From NCBI GenBank assembly GCA_963719805.1, contig CAVRDF010000003.1, positions 186,001 to 250,000 of the forward strand: 64,000 nucleotides of DNA, read 5' to 3'. The position numbers were made by a program, and so were the translations under genes. Shown here one piece after another: positions 17,440 through 25,185 of this stretch. This stretch comes from JAMXLO01 sp963719805 (GTDB taxonomy: Bacteria; Pseudomonadota; Alphaproteobacteria; Acetobacterales; Acetobacteraceae). The stretch's first letter is position 1. Each line of letters starts with the position of its first letter. Below the pieces are notes generated by a model that was not told the origin of the DNA, did not search any database, and saw only the letters and a program-made list of their open reading frames with translations.

Positions 17440-17569
17440 GTTGTCAACTAAATACGAGGCGCGGGCGTCACGCACGGTTATACACAGATGTAGCTACATA
17501 ACGTCACCGCCCGTTGTCCGGACTTCCACTTCGTGGCCCTCGCGCTTCCTCCGTGTTAACAACTGAAAG

Positions 17570-18586
17570 ATGCTCCGCCTTTCCGTCCTCGATCAGTCCA
17601 CCGTGGTGACCGGCCGCTCGCCGGACACTTCCATTCGCGAAAGCCTCGCTTTGGCAAAGCATTGCGAGGCGCTCGGCTACACTCGCTACTGGTGCGCCGA
17701 GCATCACAACTCCGCCAGCCAGGCCGGTACCGCGCCGGAGATCCTGATCAGCGCCATCGCTGCAACGACCTCGCGCATCCGCGTCGGTTCCGCCGGCGTG
17801 ATGCTGCCGCACTATTCCAGCCTGAAGATCGCCGAACAGTTCCGCGTCCTCGAAGCGATCGCCCCCGGCCGCATCGATCTCGGCCTCGGCCGCGCCCCAG
17901 GCTCCGACGGCCGCACCGCCTTCGCGCTCAACCCGTTGGCGGAAACCGCCGCGGATCATTTCCCGGCACAGGTGCGCGACCTGCTCGCGTGGCTGTCCGG
18001 CGAAAAGCTCGTCGAAGGCCACCCGTTCCGCGACATCATCGCCCAACCCGGCGGCCCGACACTCCCGGAAGTGTGGATGCTCGGCAGCTCGGATTTCGGC
18101 CCGCAGGTCGCCGCCTATTTTGGCATCCCGTTCTGCTTCGCGCATTTCATCACCGACGGCCGCGGCGTCGAGCAGGCGATGGCGCTGTATCGCGAGACCT
18201 ATCGCCCAGTACGCGGCATCCCACGCCGTACGCGGCGCTCTGCGTGTGGGCGATGGCCGCCGACACAGAGCAGGAAGCCGCGCGGCTGTTCAGCTCACGC
18301 GAGATGTGGCGGCTCGGCCGCGACCGCGGTGTATATTCAGAACTTCCGTCGCCCGAGGAAGCTGCCGTTCATCCCTATACCGGCGCGGAACAGCAAAGCA
18401 TCGAGCGCCTGCGCGCCCGCGCGATCTACGGCACGCCCGCAAGTCGTCGGCGACAAGCTGCGTGCGCTCGCTGCGCAACATGGCGTGGAGGAGATTGCCA
18501 TCCTCACCACGCTGCATGATCCGCAAGCGCGGCGTCACTCCTACACACTCTTGGCAAAGGAGTTCGATCTATGCAGTTCCTCGTGA
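17570..18586 (+). CDS. LLM-class flavin-dependent monooxygenase, MsnO8-like, with two compensating frameshifts
   Basis: A luciferase-like TIM-barrel enzyme expected to use reduced flavin. The N-terminal two thirds are clear: RLSVLDQSTV, YWCAEHHN, SRIRVGSAGVMLPHYSSL, APGRIDLGLGRAPG. The frame stays open for 338 residues, but the segment between about 18212 and 18433 is read in the wrong phase. The family-like sequence there (ALCVWAMAADTEQEAARLFSS) is in the frame two bases ahead and returns to the original phase at QVVGDKLRALAA. One base loss and one base gain would restore a normal ~340-aa protein. Sequencing error is the simplest explanation. The end overlaps the next gene by 16 bases. Confidence 0.8.
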   Translation: MLRLSVLDQSTVVTGRSPDTSIRESLALAKHCEALGYTRYWCAEHHNSASQAGTAPEILISAIAATTSRIRVGSAGVMLPHYSSLKIAEQFRVLEAIAPGRIDLGLGRAPGSDGRTAFALNPLAETAADHFPAQVRDLLAWLSGEKLVEGHPFRDIIAQPGGPTLPEVWMLGSSDFGPQVAAYFGIPFCFAHFITDGRGVEQAMALYRETYRPVRGIPRRTRRSACGRWPPTQSRKPRGCSAHARCGGSAATAVYIQNFRRPRKLPFIPIPARNSKASSACAPARSTARPQVVGDKLRALAAQHGVEEIAILTTLHDPQARRHSYTLLAKEFDLCSSS

Positions 18587-18876
18587 CACTCCTCGACGGC
18601 ACCGACGCCGAAGCGCCATCACGCCGTGCGGCCACCCGCCCCGCGCATCTTGCCGGCCTGAAGGGCAACGTGGCGAACGGCAAGCTGCTGTTCGGCGGCC
18701 CGGTCCTCAACGACTCGCAGGAGCCGATCGGCTCGTTTCTGGTGGCGGAGTGCAGGGATCGCGCGGAACTCGACGCGATGATCGCCAGCGATCCGTACAC
18801 CAAAAGCAACGTGTGGCAGAAGGTGGAGGTGAAGCCGATTCGCCTGGTGGTGCAGAACGGAACGATTACGCCCTAG
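18571..18876 (+). CDS. YciI family protein
   Basis: 101-aa ferredoxin-fold protein of the YciI/YCII family. The typical pattern is present: MQFLVTLLDG start, RPAHLAGLKG, LLFGGPVLND, FLVAECRDRAELDAMIASDPY. Members are small dimeric enzymes or accessory proteins with a conserved His-Asp pair; the H in RPAHL and D in ASDPY fit. It overlaps the upstream monooxygenase by 16 bases, so the two are probably translationally coupled and may act in one oxidation pathway. Precise reaction unknown. Confidence 0.85.
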   Translation: MQFLVTLLDGTDAEAPSRRAATRPAHLAGLKGNVANGKLLFGGPVLNDSQEPIGSFLVAECRDRAELDAMIASDPYTKSNVWQKVEVKPIRLVVQNGTITP

Positions 18877-19114
18877 GCGGCCAGCGTGATCCGCCGGCGC
18901 GCCACATCTGGTAGCGGAACGCCAGCCAGGCGATCGCCGCCGCCAGCACCACGACGGGGATCAGGATCAGCGCGAACCACAACGCGAACGCCGCTACCGC
19001 CAGGGCCGCCGCAGCCACCGCGATGACAATGGCCCAGGCGAAGATGCGCGACGATACCGGCGGACGCCGCGGGCGGTAGCTTCCATCCGGCAACAGCTCA
19101 ATCTCGGGCGGCAT
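18866..19114 (-). CDS. Small two-helix membrane protein
   Basis: 82 aa from the ATG at 19114. A polar start (MPPEIELLPDGSYRPRRPP) is followed by two predicted membrane helices rich in Ala/Val and a basic C-terminus (FRYQMWRAGG). It overlaps the 3' end of the YciI gene by 11 bases in convergent orientation. No family function known to me. Confidence 0.6.
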   Translation of the reverse strand: MPPEIELLPDGSYRPRRPPVSSRIFAWAIVIAVAAAALAVAAFALWFALILIPVVVLAAAIAWLAFRYQMWRAGGSRWPPRA

Positions 19115-19179
19115 GCAACCAAGTTGGCGCGGCTTCGTCACTGGTTCAAGGTAGGGCCAGAGCAGAAGGGAGACGCCCT

Positions 19180-20145
19180 GTGAAGGTCGGCCTGTTCCTC
19201 AATACGCAGTTCCAGCCCGGCCAGTCGGTGGCGGCGCAACTGCCGAACCTGATCGCCCAGACGCGCACGGCGCGCGACGCTGGCTTCAAGTCGCTGTGGT
19301 TCCCGCACCACTTCCTCACCGGTCCGCTGCAGATGCTGCAGATCGTGCCGATGATGGCGTATCTTGCACCGCACGCCGAAGGCATGCAGATCGGGCCGAA
19401 CATCCTGATCCTGCCGCTGCTCAATCCGGTGCAGGTGGCGGAAGAGTCCGCCACGCTCGATGTGCTGACCGGCGGCAATTACGTGTTGGGTGTCGGCCTG
19501 GGCTATCGCGAAACCGAGTTCACCGCGTTTGGCCTGTCGCTGAAGGAGCGTGCGCCGCGTCTCGAGGAAAGCATCGCGCTGATCCGCCGCCTGTGGACCG
19601 CGGACAACGTGACGCATCACGGACGGTTCTATCGCACCGACAATGCCTCGATCGGCCTGAAGCCGCTGCGTCCTGGTGGACCGCCGATTTGGATGGCCGG
19701 TACGGCGGAGCCGGCGATCAAGCGTGCCGCGCGCATGGCTGAGGCTTGGATGATCGTTCCCAGCACCACGCTCACCGACCTGACCCATCAGATGCGCATC
19801 TACCGCACCGCGCTGAACGGCCGCAAACCAGACTGCTATCCGATGGTGCGCGAGTGCTATGTCGGCGCCAGCCACAAGACGGCGGTGGAGGAATGCCGTG
19901 CCGCGCTGCAATACAAATACGATGCCTACGCGTCGTGGGGCCTGGAAGGCCGCAAGGCGCCGGCGTTCGAGGACCTGGCGCAAGACCGCTTCATCATCGG
20001 CGACGCGTCGTTCGTGAAGGAGCAGGTGTCGCGCTATCGCGAGGAACTCGGCGTTGACCACTTCATGATGCGCTGCCACTGGCCGGGTCTGGAGTTCGAC
20101 AAGACACTGGCCAGCATTCGCCGGTTGGGTGAGATCTTCGCATAG
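19180..20145 (+). CDS. LLM-class flavin-dependent oxidoreductase
   Basis: 321-aa luciferase-like TIM-barrel protein. Recognisable blocks are KVGLFLNTQFQPG, SLWFPHHFLTGPLQML, AEESATLDVLTGGNYVLGVGLGYRE and PIWMAGTAEPAIKRAARMAEAW. Members use FMNH2 or F420H2 to oxidise alkanesulfonates, nitrogenous or other organic substrates; the substrate here is unknown. It is the first of three plus-strand genes (LLM, LLM, FAD hydroxylase) separated by 29 bases and 1 base, which look like one operon for oxidation of an organic compound. Confidence 0.9.
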   Translation: MKVGLFLNTQFQPGQSVAAQLPNLIAQTRTARDAGFKSLWFPHHFLTGPLQMLQIVPMMAYLAPHAEGMQIGPNILILPLLNPVQVAEESATLDVLTGGNYVLGVGLGYRETEFTAFGLSLKERAPRLEESIALIRRLWTADNVTHHGRFYRTDNASIGLKPLRPGGPPIWMAGTAEPAIKRAARMAEAWMIVPSTTLTDLTHQMRIYRTALNGRKPDCYPMVRECYVGASHKTAVEECRAALQYKYDAYASWGLEGRKAPAFEDLAQDRFIIGDASFVKEQVSRYREELGVDHFMMRCHWPGLEFDKTLASIRRLGEIFA

Positions 20146-20174
20146 ATGAACATATAGACAGGGAGGCGTCCGCC

Positions 20175-21434
20175 ATGAAGTTCATGTGGTTCCACCTGAT
20201 GCCCTACACCGAATTGCCGGAGGATTTTCGCGAGAACCATCCGTCCGTCTGGGTGGACATCCATTCCTCGCTGTTCGATCCGAAGCGTGCGCATCATATG
20301 TACAACGACTTCATGGACGAACTGGAGTTCGCCGCGCAGTGCGGCTTCGACGCGATATGCGTCAACGAGCATCACTCCAACGGCTACGGCCTGATGCCGT
20401 CGCCCAACCTGATCGCCTCGTCTCTGGCCCGCCGCACGACGGACACGGCGATCTGCGTGATGGGCAACTCGCTGGCGCTGTACAACCCGCCGACGCGCGT
20501 GGCGGAAGAGTTCGCCATGATCGACGTGATCTCGGGCGGAAGGCTGATTGCCGGCTTTCCGGTCGGCACACCGATGGACACCTGCTACGCCTATGGCCAG
20601 AACCCCTCGCAGTTGCGCGAACGCTATCACGAGGCGCACGACCTGATCATGCGGGCCTGGTCCGAGGCCGACACTTTCGCGTTCAACGGCCGCTTCAACC
20701 AGCAGCGCTACGTCAATATCTGGCCGCGGCCGATCCAGCGGCCGCATCCGCCGATATGGATACCCGGTGGCGGCTCGATCGAGACCTGGCAGTGGTGCGC
20801 CGAGCGCGACTACGTCTATTCGTATCTGTCGTACTACGGCCACAAGGTTGGCCAGGCGACGATGGACGGCTACTGGCGCGAGATGGCGCGGTTGGGCAAG
20901 GACCGCAATCCGTATCGCGCCGGTTTCGCGCAGACTGTCGCGGTGGCCGAATCGCGCGAGCAGGCAATGGAGCTCTACACCGAGGCAGCGGAATATTTCT
21001 TTGGCCGCTGCCTGCACATCGACCAGCGCTTCGTCGCTCCGCCTGGCTACACAACTGAAGATACAACACGGGTCGGCCTGCAGAGCCAGGTCTCGAAGGC
21101 CGCGGCATATTCCGACAAGTTCAAGCTATTGCCGACCAAGATGCCGGACCTGGTGCAGAACGGCTACATCGTGCTCGGATCGCCCGATGATGTGATCCAG
21201 CAGATTGAGGAACTCGCGAACAACCTCAACGTTGGCAACCTGATGCTGTTGCTGCAGTTTGGTAACATGAGCAAGGAACTGACCAAGTTCAATACGAGGT
21301 TGTTCGCCGAGCGGGTGATGCCGAAGTTGCGCGACAAGTTCGCCGAGTGGGAGCATCGCTGGTGGCCGGAACCGATGGATGCATCGCTGCGGGCCGAACT
21401 GCCGGCATGGCGACCGCGACAGGCGGCGGAGTAG
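20175..21434 (+). CDS. LLM-class flavin-dependent oxidoreductase (long form)
   Basis: 419-aa luciferase-like enzyme with typical blocks CGFDAICVNEHHSNGYG, AEEFAMIDVISGGRLIAGFPVGTP and PIWIPGGGSIETWQW. It is longer than the preceding paralogue, with a C-terminal extension that ends in a Trp/Pro-rich tail. GGGAGG precedes the ATG. The stop is followed after one base by the FAD hydroxylase start, so translation is likely coupled. Related long LLM proteins are often found in aromatic or nitrogen-compound degradation clusters. The substrate cannot be named. Confidence 0.9.
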   Translation: MKFMWFHLMPYTELPEDFRENHPSVWVDIHSSLFDPKRAHHMYNDFMDELEFAAQCGFDAICVNEHHSNGYGLMPSPNLIASSLARRTTDTAICVMGNSLALYNPPTRVAEEFAMIDVISGGRLIAGFPVGTPMDTCYAYGQNPSQLRERYHEAHDLIMRAWSEADTFAFNGRFNQQRYVNIWPRPIQRPHPPIWIPGGGSIETWQWCAERDYVYSYLSYYGHKVGQATMDGYWREMARLGKDRNPYRAGFAQTVAVAESREQAMELYTEAAEYFFGRCLHIDQRFVAPPGYTTEDTTRVGLQSQVSKAAAYSDKFKLLPTKMPDLVQNGYIVLGSPDDVIQQIEELANNLNVGNLMLLLQFGNMSKELTKFNTRLFAERVMPKLRDKFAEWEHRWWPEPMDASLRAELPAWRPRQAAE

Positions 21435-21435
21435 C

Positions 21436-22641
21436 ATGACGGACGTCTCCACACGTTGCTGCATCGCCGGCGGCGGCCCCGCCGGCATGATGCTCGGCTT
21501 CCTGCTGGCGCGCGCCGGCATCGACGTGGTCGTGCTGGAGAAGCATGGCGACTTCCTGCGCGACTTCCGCGGCGATACTGTGCATCCCTCCACCATGCAG
21601 GTGATGCACGAACTCGGCCTGCTAGACGCGTTCCTGAAACGGCCGCACAGCGAGGTGCGCAGCATCGCAGTGCAAATAGGCAATGAACAGTTGCAGGTTG
21701 GCGACTTCACCCATCTGCCGACGCGGGCGAAGTTCATCGCCTTCATGCCGCAGTGGGAGTTCCTCGATTTCCTGGCCGACAACGGCAAGCGGCTGGCCGG
21801 CTTTCATCTGCATATGCGGACCGAGGCCACCGATCTGATCCGTGACGGCGATCGCATTACTGGCGTGGCCGCGACCGGCCCAGATGGGCCGCTGACAATA
21901 ACGGCTGAACTGGTTGTTGCCTGCGATGGCCGGCATTCGACGCTGCGCGATGCGGCCGGTCTGCAGGTGATAGATCACGGCGCGCCGATGGATGTGCTTT
22001 GGCTGCGCGTCTCCAAGGCGCCAAGCGACCCAAGCCAGACATTTGGCCACATCGATGCCGGCCGCTTCTTCATCATGCTGGATCGCAACGAGTATTGGCA
22101 GTGTGCCTTCGTGATCCCGAAGGACGGTATGGATCAGGTGCGCGCCCGCGGGCTGGACGCATTCCGCGCCGAGATCCGTGCGCTGTCGCCGTTTCTCGGC
22201 GATCGGGTGCGGGAGATCGCCAGTTGGGACGATGTCAAGCTGCTGACTGTCGCGGTGAACCGGTTGGAGACGTGGTATAAGCCCGGCTTGCTGCTGATCG
22301 GCGATGCGGCGCACGCGATGTCGCCGGTTGGTGGTGTTGGCATCAACTTGGCGGTTCAGGACGCCGTGGCGACCGCCAATGTATTGGTGCCGCGAATGAA
22401 GCAGGGGACGCCCACGGTGGATGATCTGCGCGCCCTGCAGCAGCGCCGCGAATGGCCGACGCGGATGACGCAGCGTGTGCAGGTGGTTATCCAAAACGGC
22501 GTGATCAATAGCGTGCTGAGCAGTACCGCGACACCAAAGCCGCCACTTCCCGCGCGCCTGCTTGGGCGGTTCGCGATGCTGCGGCGGCTGCCGGCTAGAA
22601 TTGTCGGGATGGGGTTCAGACCGGAGCACATCCGGCACTGA
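21436..22641 (+). CDS. FAD-dependent aromatic hydroxylase-type monooxygenase
   Basis: 401 aa from the ATG at 21436, one base after the previous stop; a start at 21379 inside the upstream gene is less likely. The class A flavoprotein hydroxylase signature is complete: GGGPAGMMLGFLLARAG near the N-terminus, the ACDGRHSTLR motif in the middle, and GDAAHAMSPVGGVGINLAVQD towards the end. The family includes p-hydroxybenzoate hydroxylase and UbiH. It would hydroxylate an aromatic ring using NAD(P)H and O2. Position behind two LLM oxygenases suggests a shared catabolic route. It ends base-to-base against paaK on the other strand. Confidence 0.9.
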   Translation: MTDVSTRCCIAGGGPAGMMLGFLLARAGIDVVVLEKHGDFLRDFRGDTVHPSTMQVMHELGLLDAFLKRPHSEVRSIAVQIGNEQLQVGDFTHLPTRAKFIAFMPQWEFLDFLADNGKRLAGFHLHMRTEATDLIRDGDRITGVAATGPDGPLTITAELVVACDGRHSTLRDAAGLQVIDHGAPMDVLWLRVSKAPSDPSQTFGHIDAGRFFIMLDRNEYWQCAFVIPKDGMDQVRARGLDAFRAEIRALSPFLGDRVREIASWDDVKLLTVAVNRLETWYKPGLLLIGDAAHAMSPVGGVGINLAVQDAVATANVLVPRMKQGTPTVDDLRALQQRREWPTRMTQRVQVVIQNGVINSVLSSTATPKPPLPARLLGRFAMLRRLPARIVGMGFRPEHIRH

Positions 22642-23934
22642 TCAGTCCTTCGGCCGTTGATCCACGACGCGGCGGGCCTTGCCGACTGAACGCTCGACGG
22701 CACCGGGTGGTTCGACAACCACACGCGTGGTGAGGCCGATGGTGTGCTTGATGCGTGCGACCACCAGTTTGGCTTCCGCCTCCAGCAGCGCCGGGTCGAA
22801 GTATTCGGGACGCGCCTCGACGTGCACCGTCACTTCGTCCATCCGGCCAGCGCGCGTCAGCACAATCTGGTAGTGCCCGGTCAGCACATCGCTCTTCAAC
22901 AACTGTTCTTCCACCTGGGTGGGGAACATGTTGACGCCGCGCACGATGACCATGTCGTCGCTGCGGCCGGTGACCTTCTCCATGCGTCGCATGCTGCGCG
23001 CGGTGCCGGGCAACAGCCGTGTCAGGTCTCGGGTGCGATAGCGCACCACCGGCATGCCTTCCTTGGTCAGCGTGGTGAAAACCAGTTCGCCCCGGTCGCC
23101 TTCCGGCAGCACCGCGCCGGTCTCCGGATCGATCACCTCGGGATAGAAGTGGTCTTCCCAGATGTGCAGGCCATCTTTGGTCTCGACGCACTCATTGGCC
23201 ACACCGGGGCCCATCACCTCCGACAGACCGTAGATGTCCACTGCATCCATCGCGAAACCGTTTTCGATCTCCTGGCGCATCGCATTGGTCCACGGTTCGG
23301 CGCCGAAGATGCCGATACGCAGAGATGAATCGCGCGGGTCGAGGCCGACGCGGCGGAATTCGTCGAGGATCGCGAGCATGTAGCTGGGCGTCACCATGAT
23401 GACGTCGGGGCGGAAGTCGGCGATCAACTGCACCTGGCGTTCGGTCATGCCGCCGGACACCGGCACCACGGTGCAGCCCAATTGTTCGGCGCCGTAATGC
23501 GCGCCCAGGCCGCCGGTGAACAGGCCGTAGCCGTACGCCACGTGCACGATCATGCCCGGCCGGCCGCCGGCGGCGTAGATCGAACGCGCCACGGCATGCG
23601 CCCACACTTCAATGTCCCTGGCAGTGTAACCCACCACCGTCGGCTTGCCGGTGGTGCCGGACGAAGCGTGCACCCGCACCAGATCCTCACGCGGCACCGC
23701 GAACATGCCGAACGGATAGTTGGCGCGCAGGTCCTGCTTGGTGGTGAACGGGAACTTCGCGAGGTCCTCAAGGCGTCGAAAGTCGTCCGGATGCACTCCG
23801 GCACGGTCGAACGCGGCGCGGTAGTGCGCTACATTTGTATAGGCATGGCGCAGCGACCATGCCAGTCGTTCGCGTTGCAGTGCGGCGATCTCGTCGCGCG
23901 ACGCGGTTTCGATCGGATCTAGGCCGGCGATCAT
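22642..23934 (-). CDS. paaK: Phenylacetate-CoA ligase PaaK
   Basis: 430-aa adenylate-forming enzyme of normal PaaK length. It activates phenylacetate to phenylacetyl-CoA with ATP. The ATP loop SSGTTGKPTVVGYT, the central YGLSEVMGPGVANEC and the C-terminal VRGVNMFPTQVEEQLL are all present. The start overlaps the paaI stop by 4 bases, and paaI overlaps paaG likewise, giving a tight paaG-paaI-paaK operon. The ring-epoxidase paaABCDE and paaZ genes are not in the window. Confidence 0.93.
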   Translation of the reverse strand: MIAGLDPIETASRDEIAALQRERLAWSLRHAYTNVAHYRAAFDRAGVHPDDFRRLEDLAKFPFTTKQDLRANYPFGMFAVPREDLVRVHASSGTTGKPTVVGYTARDIEVWAHAVARSIYAAGGRPGMIVHVAYGYGLFTGGLGAHYGAEQLGCTVVPVSGGMTERQVQLIADFRPDVIMVTPSYMLAILDEFRRVGLDPRDSSLRIGIFGAEPWTNAMRQEIENGFAMDAVDIYGLSEVMGPGVANECVETKDGLHIWEDHFYPEVIDPETGAVLPEGDRGELVFTTLTKEGMPVVRYRTRDLTRLLPGTARSMRRMEKVTGRSDDMVIVRGVNMFPTQVEEQLLKSDVLTGHYQIVLTRAGRMDEVTVHVEARPEYFDPALLEAEAKLVVARIKHTIGLTTRVVVEPPGAVERSVGKARRVVDQRPKD

Positions 23935-24341
23935 CTCTCCACCGTGCGGATCGTGCGGGTGTGGCCGCGGAACTCCGCCACCAGCTCGCCTTCCGTGGTG
24001 CCGACGCGCACGTCATAGATGCCAGAGCGGCCGGCATGCATCCGCTCCGTGGCCTCTGCCACCAGCACCTCGCCAACGCGGCCGGGACGCACGAAGGTGA
24101 TCGAGGCATGCTGCGCCACTGCCGGTTCGCCGCGCGGGTTCACCGCGAACGCCATCGCCGAGTCCGCCAGGGTGAAGATGAAGCCACCGTGGCAGATGCC
24201 GTGGCCGTTCACCATGGAAGCCACAATCGGCATCGATAGGCGCGCGCGGCCCAGCGTCACATCGTCGAGCCGCATGCCGAGGCCTCGCGTGGCGTGATCC
24301 TCTGCCCACATTGCCTCGGCGCGAGAGCGTACGTCGTTCAT
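23931..24341 (-). CDS. paaI: Hydroxyphenylacetyl-CoA thioesterase PaaI
   Basis: 136-aa hotdog-fold thioesterase. The core NGHGICHGGFIFTLADSAMAFA carries the family's H-G-G helix region, and ITFVRPGRVGEVL is the following strand pair. PaaI rescues CoA from stalled hydroxylated phenylacetyl-CoA intermediates. Overlaps of 4 bases with both paaG and paaK indicate coupled translation. Confidence 0.92.
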   Translation of the reverse strand: MNDVRSRAEAMWAEDHATRGLGMRLDDVTLGRARLSMPIVASMVNGHGICHGGFIFTLADSAMAFAVNPRGEPAVAQHASITFVRPGRVGEVLVAEATERMHAGRSGIYDVRVGTTEGELVAEFRGHTRTIRTVER

Positions 24342-25126
24342 GCGCGGCCCTGGAAGGCTGGCGCTCGCTTCTCGGTGAAAGCGCGCACGCCTTCCGCATA
24401 ATCGGCGGTGCGTGCTGCCGCGGCCTGGCAGTCACGCTCCAGGTCGAGCTGCGCATCCAGCGAGTTGGCCGCCGACGCGGTGAACATGCGCTTCATCGTG
24501 GCCAGTGCCTCGGTGGCCTGCTTGCTCAGATGCGCGGTCAACGCTTCGGCCTCCTGCTGCAACGCGCTGTCGTCCACCACGCGCCAGATCAGGCCCCAGG
24601 CTTCGGCACGTTCGGCATCGATCGGTTCACCGAGCATGGCCAGCGCGCGGGCGCGCGCCTCGCCGATCAGGCGTGGCAGGAAGAAGCTGGCGCCGGAATC
24701 GGGCACCAGGCCGATCTTGATGAAGGCTTGGATGAACTTCGCGCTGCGGGCGGCGAGCACGATGTCGCAGGCGAGCGCATAGCTGGCGCCGGCGCCAGCA
24801 GCGATGCCGTTTACCGCGCACACCACCGGCATCTGCAGCGCCCGCAGCCGGCGGACGAGGTGGTGATGCTGGTCGGCGACCGCGCCGAGATCAGGCGGAC
24901 CGTTCGGGCCAGGCATGACGGACGGACCAAGCTCTTGGCCGGCGCAGAAGCCGCGGCCTTCGCCGGTGAGCAGCAGCGCGCGGCAGCTGCGGTCGGACTC
25001 GGCTTCGGCCAACGCGGCGACCAGCGCGCGCAGCATCGCTTCGTTGGCTGCGTTCAGCTTTTCGGGGCGGTTGAGCACCAGCTTGCGCCAGCCATCACGC
25101 CGCTCGATGCGAACCTCCGTGCTCAT
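24338..25126 (-). CDS. paaG: Phenylacetate-pathway enoyl-CoA hydratase/isomerase, PaaG-like
   Basis: 262-aa crotonase-fold protein. Visible blocks are LNRPEKLNAANEAML, the oxyanion region LTGEGRGFCAGQEL, and NGIAAGAGASYALACDIVLAA with the following PDSGASFFLPRLIG. PaaG isomerises the ring-1,2-epoxide of phenylacetyl-CoA to an oxepin. The specific name rests on linkage to paaI and paaK; by sequence alone a general enoyl-CoA hydratase would also fit. GGAGG lies before the ATG. Confidence 0.85.
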   Translation of the reverse strand: MSTEVRIERRDGWRKLVLNRPEKLNAANEAMLRALVAALAEAESDRSCRALLLTGEGRGFCAGQELGPSVMPGPNGPPDLGAVADQHHHLVRRLRALQMPVVCAVNGIAAGAGASYALACDIVLAARSAKFIQAFIKIGLVPDSGASFFLPRLIGEARARALAMLGEPIDAERAEAWGLIWRVVDDSALQQEAEALTAHLSKQATEALATMKRMFTASAANSLDAQLDLERDCQAAAARTADYAEGVRAFTEKRAPAFQGRA

Positions 25127-25185
25127 GGGCGCCTCCGTCCCGTACCTGGAGGACGGTAGGTGAGGTTGGCAGGCGAGGGTAGGGG

